Shown: one piece after another, positions 5,813 through 8,921 of the stretch | Layout of the letters: every line of letters starts with the position of its first letter | Numbering within the stretch: position 1 is the first letter of the stretch | NCBI GenBank assembly: GCA_016195395.1 | Contig: JACPZR010000185.1 | Span: 1 to 8,921 of the forward strand | Source of the DNA: Spirochaetia bacterium | GTDB lineage: Bacteria; Spirochaetota; Leptospirae; Leptospirales; Leptonemataceae | Reading direction: 5' to 3' | Length of the DNA: 8,921 nucleotides | Program-made: the position numbers and the translations under genes | Notes under the pieces: generated by a model | The model's input: only the letters and a program-made list of their open reading frames with translations | The model's database searches: none | Told to the model about the DNA's origin: nothing

Positions 5813-5865
5813 CTAATCAGAAGTCCAGCGTCAACCGTGGCCGTCCGCCATCGCCTCTCACCCGT

Positions 5866-7053
5866 ATGCAAGTCCTGAATCGATATGCCCGCGGGGCAAA
5901 ATCAAAGACCACGGCGCTGCATGTGGTAGTGCGCTCGATGGCCGCCATCGCTTTCACGCTAGGTGCATCCTGCCTCCACTTGGAGCCGAGTCCGTTCGAT
6001 ACCTCAAAGAGTCCCTCCGCTCTTATCTCCAGTATACTCGCTTCGCGAGCGGGAGGGCCCAATCTCATTACTGGGGGTGGTCCATGTTGTGCACTCGTGA
6101 ATCCTGCGGCAAACTTGCTTTACGTTGCTAACGGGGTAAATACAGTCACATTCTTCAATGCCACAACAGTAACTTATACCAACGGAACCTTGGCCGCTTC
6201 CAGCTTCGCAACCGGTACCAATCCGCCCGGGATTGCGGTGGACCCTGCGGCGAATCTGCTCTACGTTGCCAACAGCGGGTCAAACACAGTTACATTCTTT
6301 AATGCCACTACGGGCGCCTATGCGTTTGGAACGTTAGGAGCATCCAGCTTCACCACCTTCAGCAGCCCGATCGGGGTTGCGGTGAATCCTGGGGCAAACT
6401 TGCTCTACGTGGTCACTTACGGATCAAACAGAGTTACATTCTATAACGCCACTACGGGCGCCCCTGTCAATGGGACTGTCGCTGCTTCCAGTTTCACCAC
6501 CGGGACAAATCCAGCCGGCGTTGTCGTGAATTCCGCTGCGAATCTGATCTACGTAGTGAACAGCGGGTCAAATACTGTGACTTTCTTCAATGCCACAACA
6601 GGAGCTTATGCGTTTGGGGGAACCTTGGTTGCATCCAGCTTTACCACTGGTTCCAACCCATGGTATCTCGACTTCAACGCTTCAGCGAACCTGGTCTACG
6701 TCGCGAACCAGTCTTCAACCAGCATAACATTTTTCAACGCGACCACGGGGGCGTACATGAACGGGACCTTGGGTGCTTCCAGCTTCACGACCGGAGCCAC
6801 GCCATACAAGATCGCCTCGAATCCTGGGTCCAATCTGTTGTACGTCACAAACTACAATGCAAACACCGTAACATTTTTCAACGCCACCACGGGGGCTTAC
6901 ATGAATGGAACCCTGGCGAATTCCAGCTTCGCGACAGGATCCCAGCCAATGGGGGTTGCTGTGAACCCAACAGCAAATTTGCTTTACGTCACAAATCTTA
7001 TATCAGGCACCCTTTCGGTCTTCAATGCCACTACGGGGGCCAACGCCTTTTGA
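5866..7053 (+). CDS. YVTN-type seven-repeat beta-propeller lipoprotein
   Basis: From the ATG at 5866 this is a 395-residue putative exported protein. A basic N-terminus is followed by SMAAIAFTLGASC, a hydrophobic stretch ending in a possible lipobox (Cys36). Seven tandem repeats follow at about residues 79-125, 126-173, 174-221, 222-270, 271-318, 319-366 and 367-395. Each is 47-49 residues, except the last, which ends after 29. The consensus is NPxANLLYVxNxxSNTVTFFNATTGAY followed by GTLxASSFTTGxxPxGVAV. This fits one repeat per blade of a seven-bladed YVTN propeller, with the truncated last blade probably closed by the N-terminal segment. Binding partner unknown; such propellers usually serve as protein- or ligand-binding scaffolds. 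The start is uncertain: the frame opens at TTG 5710, and GTG 5923 or ATG 5938 would give shorter leaders. None has a convincing Shine-Dalgarno. The second 7TMR-DISM sensor begins 59 bases downstream. Confidence 0.85.
   Translation: MQVLNRYARGAKSKTTALHVVVRSMAAIAFTLGASCLHLEPSPFDTSKSPSALISSILASRAGGPNLITGGGPCCALVNPAANLLYVANGVNTVTFFNATTVTYTNGTLAASSFATGTNPPGIAVDPAANLLYVANSGSNTVTFFNATTGAYAFGTLGASSFTTFSSPIGVAVNPGANLLYVVTYGSNRVTFYNATTGAPVNGTVAASSFTTGTNPAGVVVNSAANLIYVVNSGSNTVTFFNATTGAYAFGGTLVASSFTTGSNPWYLDFNASANLVYVANQSSTSITFFNATTGAYMNGTLGASSFTTGATPYKIASNPGSNLLYVTNYNANTVTFFNATTGAYMNGTLANSSFATGSQPMGVAVNPTANLLYVTNLISGTLSVFNATTGANAF
6100..7050 (+). repeat. Tandem ~144-bp coding repeats of the propeller gene
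   Basis: Seven units begin at 6100, 6241, 6385, 6529, 6676, 6820 and 6964; the last is cut to 87 bases by the stop codon. Similarity is strongest over the NATTG-coding block (for example AATGCCACTACGGGCGCCTA), nearly identical in most units, and over the ASSFTTG-coding block. Unit four carries one extra codon (a doubled Gly). Such homogeneity suggests duplication or gene conversion, with possible copy-number variation between strains. Confidence 0.8.
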
Positions 7054-7112
7054 ATCTTACGACTTGACGCCCCAAAGTTCCATGGAAGGGTCGAGCGTAG
7101 GAGCCACTCACA

Positions 7113-8921
7113 TTGCGCAAATTAAACTGCCTCATTGTGTTGTGGTCCGCCTGCCTTTGCCAAATCGGGTGCGGGCAAGACCCCGACGTCTTCACCTTGC
7201 GGGACTGGGAAATCCGACGCGGAGCCCCTGCGCAGTCGTTCGTTTCCCGTGATGGTGAATGGAAAGCCACTGCTCTCCCGTCCTACGGAAGGCGCCTGCG
7301 CGGCTTTGACGACTATCGCGGATGGGTAACGTTTCGGGCCCGCCTCCCGGAGCCGCTTGCCAGGCAGCAGAAAAACCAGCTCGCTATCGATGCAGGCCAG
7401 CTTTCGGATGTGGTACAAGTCTACATCAATGATGAATTGGCCGGCGGGATGGGCAGCGTGGAACCCTACTCCACGGCGTCCATGATGACGTTCGTACGCA
7501 CCGTTCCCAACGCCATTCGCCTGAAGCCCGATAACAACTACATCTACCTGGCGTTGTACACGGATGGGACGTATCCCCTGTTCGCCTCGGAAGAGCCGCG
7601 GATCGGAAACGCCGAGAGCATTCTACGGGACTACTATGGTCGGGAACTTCTTTCCATCGGCCTCTTGGGCATCTACCTTCTGGGCGGACTCTATTATCTG
7701 TTCCTTTGGAGCAGGCGAAAGAAGGATAAGTATCACCTGTTTTTTGGGCTTCTCTGCGTCCTGCTCTGTTCGTATTGGTTTTTTCGTTTAGGCAGTCGCG
7801 ATGTTGTCTTCGGCAATCATGTTCTTCTGCGTTCCAAGTTCGAGCTGTGCCTGTTGTTTTTCATTGGTCCGGTCTTTTCGTTTTTCCTTTCCCAGTTCTT
7901 TCATGGAGGCTACGACCGCATTGGTTTGGTGCTCTCTGCGTGCTGTGGAATCCTTGCCTTAGTTGCGGCCTTTGGATCCTACAGGATTGCCTTTCTCTGC
8001 CTTGCGATCTGGCAGGTGGGCATCATGCCTGTCATCGCGTACTACATCTTCTACATCTTCCGGGAGTTCTTTCGAAAAAACCAAGACGCAATGTATCTGG
8101 TGCCGGGCGTAGCAGCGCTCCTGCTGGGAGCGATCCACGACATCCTCGCCATCCGCGGCGTGCTTTCCACTCCCATGATCGCCCGCTTTGCGTTTCCCGT
8201 GTTCATCCTGGGCGGTGCTCTGGTTTTGACGCGTCGCTTCACCCTGGTGCACACTCAGGTGGAGGAACTCCTGGGTAATGCCGTCCGACTGGAGAATTTC
8301 CGCACGGAACTCCTCTCGATTGACCCGCGCGCGGGCATCAACGAATTGTTGGAACGGATCCTCGTCGTACTGGGAACGTTGTTTGGATCGGAGAAGGCCT
8401 TTGCCATTGTGCCGGACAAATTCGGCGCCCTTCATTTTACACAGGAACTGCCGGAAGAGATCCGCAGCATGATCCTGTGGGGAAACCGCCTCCAGCGGAG
8501 AGCCAAGATCTCCACGGAGTTTTTTGAGAACTACGGCTCCATTCTGCATCTGGGGACGCTGCGGCTGGAACCTTCTTCTCCGGTGGGGAAGCAGCACCTG
8601 GTGAGTCTTCGGGCCACCGAACTTGTTTTCCAAAAGGTTGCGGAGTTAGGTTACCAGATTGCGATCGCGCTTCCCCACGAGTCGGAAGTGCTGGGAATGA
8701 TCTTCCTTGGCGCCAAGAGCAATAAGACGGACTACTCGGAATCGGAACTATCCCTCATCAAGACCTTTCAGTATTCCATCACACAGGTGATCCGCAACAA
8801 GATGCTCTTTTCGGAAATCTCGCAATTGAAGGGAGAGGCGGAGGAGCGCGTAGAGAAACTGTCTGAGTATGTGATTGAACGACGGAATGCCTTCCAAGTG
8901 GAGGTCGACGAAAAAACGATC
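7113..8921 (+). CDS. 7TMR-DISM membrane sensor with GAF-like domain, C-terminus beyond the window
   Basis: The frame is open from a TTG at 7113 to the window edge (603 codons, no stop). The TTG is chosen because GGAG (7100-7103) lies nine bases upstream, an in-frame TAG sits at 7098, and the protein then begins with lipoprotein-like leader MRKLNCLIVLWSACLCQIGC (Cys20). Residues 25-165 form a periplasmic beta-rich, jelly-roll-like domain (GWVTFRARLPEP, LAIDAGQLSDVVQVYIND). About seven membrane segments follow (near 179-199, 207-225, 240-262, 271-290, 292-316, 327-345, 356-373), the 7TMR-DISM arrangement. Residues 405-565 resemble a GAF domain (INELLERILVVLGTLFGSEK, then IAIALPHESEVLGMIFLGAK). 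A charged helical, coiled-coil-like stretch (566-600) leads off the edge. The output domain is not visible: sigma-54 activator, cyclase, phosphatase or kinase are all possible. It probably forms a unit with the YVTN gene. Confidence 0.9.
   Translation, partial: MRKLNCLIVLWSACLCQIGCGQDPDVFTLRDWEIRRGAPAQSFVSRDGEWKATALPSYGRRLRGFDDYRGWVTFRARLPEPLARQQKNQLAIDAGQLSDVVQVYINDELAGGMGSVEPYSTASMMTFVRTVPNAIRLKPDNNYIYLALYTDGTYPLFASEEPRIGNAESILRDYYGRELLSIGLLGIYLLGGLYYLFLWSRRKKDKYHLFFGLLCVLLCSYWFFRLGSRDVVFGNHVLLRSKFELCLLFFIGPVFSFFLSQFFHGGYDRIGLVLSACCGILALVAAFGSYRIAFLCLAIWQVGIMPVIAYYIFYIFREFFRKNQDAMYLVPGVAALLLGAIHDILAIRGVLSTPMIARFAFPVFILGGALVLTRRFTLVHTQVEELLGNAVRLENFRTELLSIDPRAGINELLERILVVLGTLFGSEKAFAIVPDKFGALHFTQELPEEIRSMILWGNRLQRRAKISTEFFENYGSILHLGTLRLEPSSPVGKQHLVSLRATELVFQKVAELGYQIAIALPHESEVLGMIFLGAKSNKTDYSESELSLIKTFQYSITQVIRNKMLFSEISQLKGEAEERVEKLSEYVIERRNAFQVEVDEKTI

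Larger units (their letters stand above)
5550..5865. other. Divergent intergenic region between the two lipoprotein genes
   Basis: This stretch of about 316 bases separates the leftward DUF1554 gene from the rightward YVTN-repeat gene and must hold promoters for both unless transcripts begin elsewhere. I see a terminator-like hairpin (5670-5689), a neighbouring inverted repeat TCGCCG/CGGCGA (5643-5648 and 5662-5667), and an imperfect inverted repeat (5786-5812). No promoter on either strand matches the consensus at good spacing. Open frames crossing the region have no recognisable protein character. If the YVTN gene starts at the upstream TTG (5710), the region shrinks accordingly. Confidence 0.6.

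Noticed and set aside
5710..5865. Upstream part of the YVTN frame from TTG 5710 as coding
   Set aside because: These 52 residues would place a long Arg/Pro-rich stretch before the signal peptide and have no Shine-Dalgarno. The GGAGG at 5731-5735 is 13 bases from ATG 5749, which also gives a non-signal N-terminus.
7959..8633. 224-codon minus-strand open frame near the right edge
   Set aside because: It is antisense to the membrane and GAF-like region of the large sensor gene. Its His/Gln/Arg-rich translation is typical of a shadow of hydrophobic codons.

Overview
The window looks like part of a Leptospirales spirochaete chromosome, closer to the moderately GC-rich genera (Leptonema or Turneriella type) than to low-GC Leptospira. 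This is inferred from content: a DUF1554 lipoprotein (a family best known from leptospires), two membrane sensors of the 7TMR-DISM type, relaxed spirochaetal lipoboxes and several TTG starts. No tRNA, rRNA, CRISPR array or transposase was seen.

Layout. Positions 1-236 (+) hold the C-terminal end of a response-regulator receiver domain, probably the tail of a hybrid kinase lying mostly outside the window. It converges on an alpha/beta hydrolase (233-1378, -), and both stop codons lie in the same TTAA. Next is a 244-base spacer carrying one copy of a direct repeat, then a VapBC-type toxin-antitoxin module (+, 1623-2320), and a second repeat copy starting at the vapC stop. Three tandem 8-bp repeats sit on the antitoxin start codon.

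Positions 2409-7053 and onward form a mirror-image divergent locus. Leftward are a DUF1554 lipoprotein and then an 808-residue lipobox-bearing 7TMR-DISM hybrid histidine kinase with its own receiver. Rightward are a seven-repeat YVTN beta-propeller protein, probably a lipoprotein, and then a second 7TMR-DISM sensor with a GAF-like domain. That second sensor is open to the window edge (7113 to beyond 8921). The two arms share about 316 bases of intergenic DNA holding a rho-independent terminator-like hairpin and an inverted repeat.

Taken together, the right two thirds may be a cell-envelope sensing locus. Each arm encodes an exported, probably lipidated protein followed by a membrane sensor with a periplasmic input domain. 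The idea that lipoprotein and sensor work together is inference from gene order only. The vapBC module between its repeats looks like a discrete inserted or duplicated cassette.
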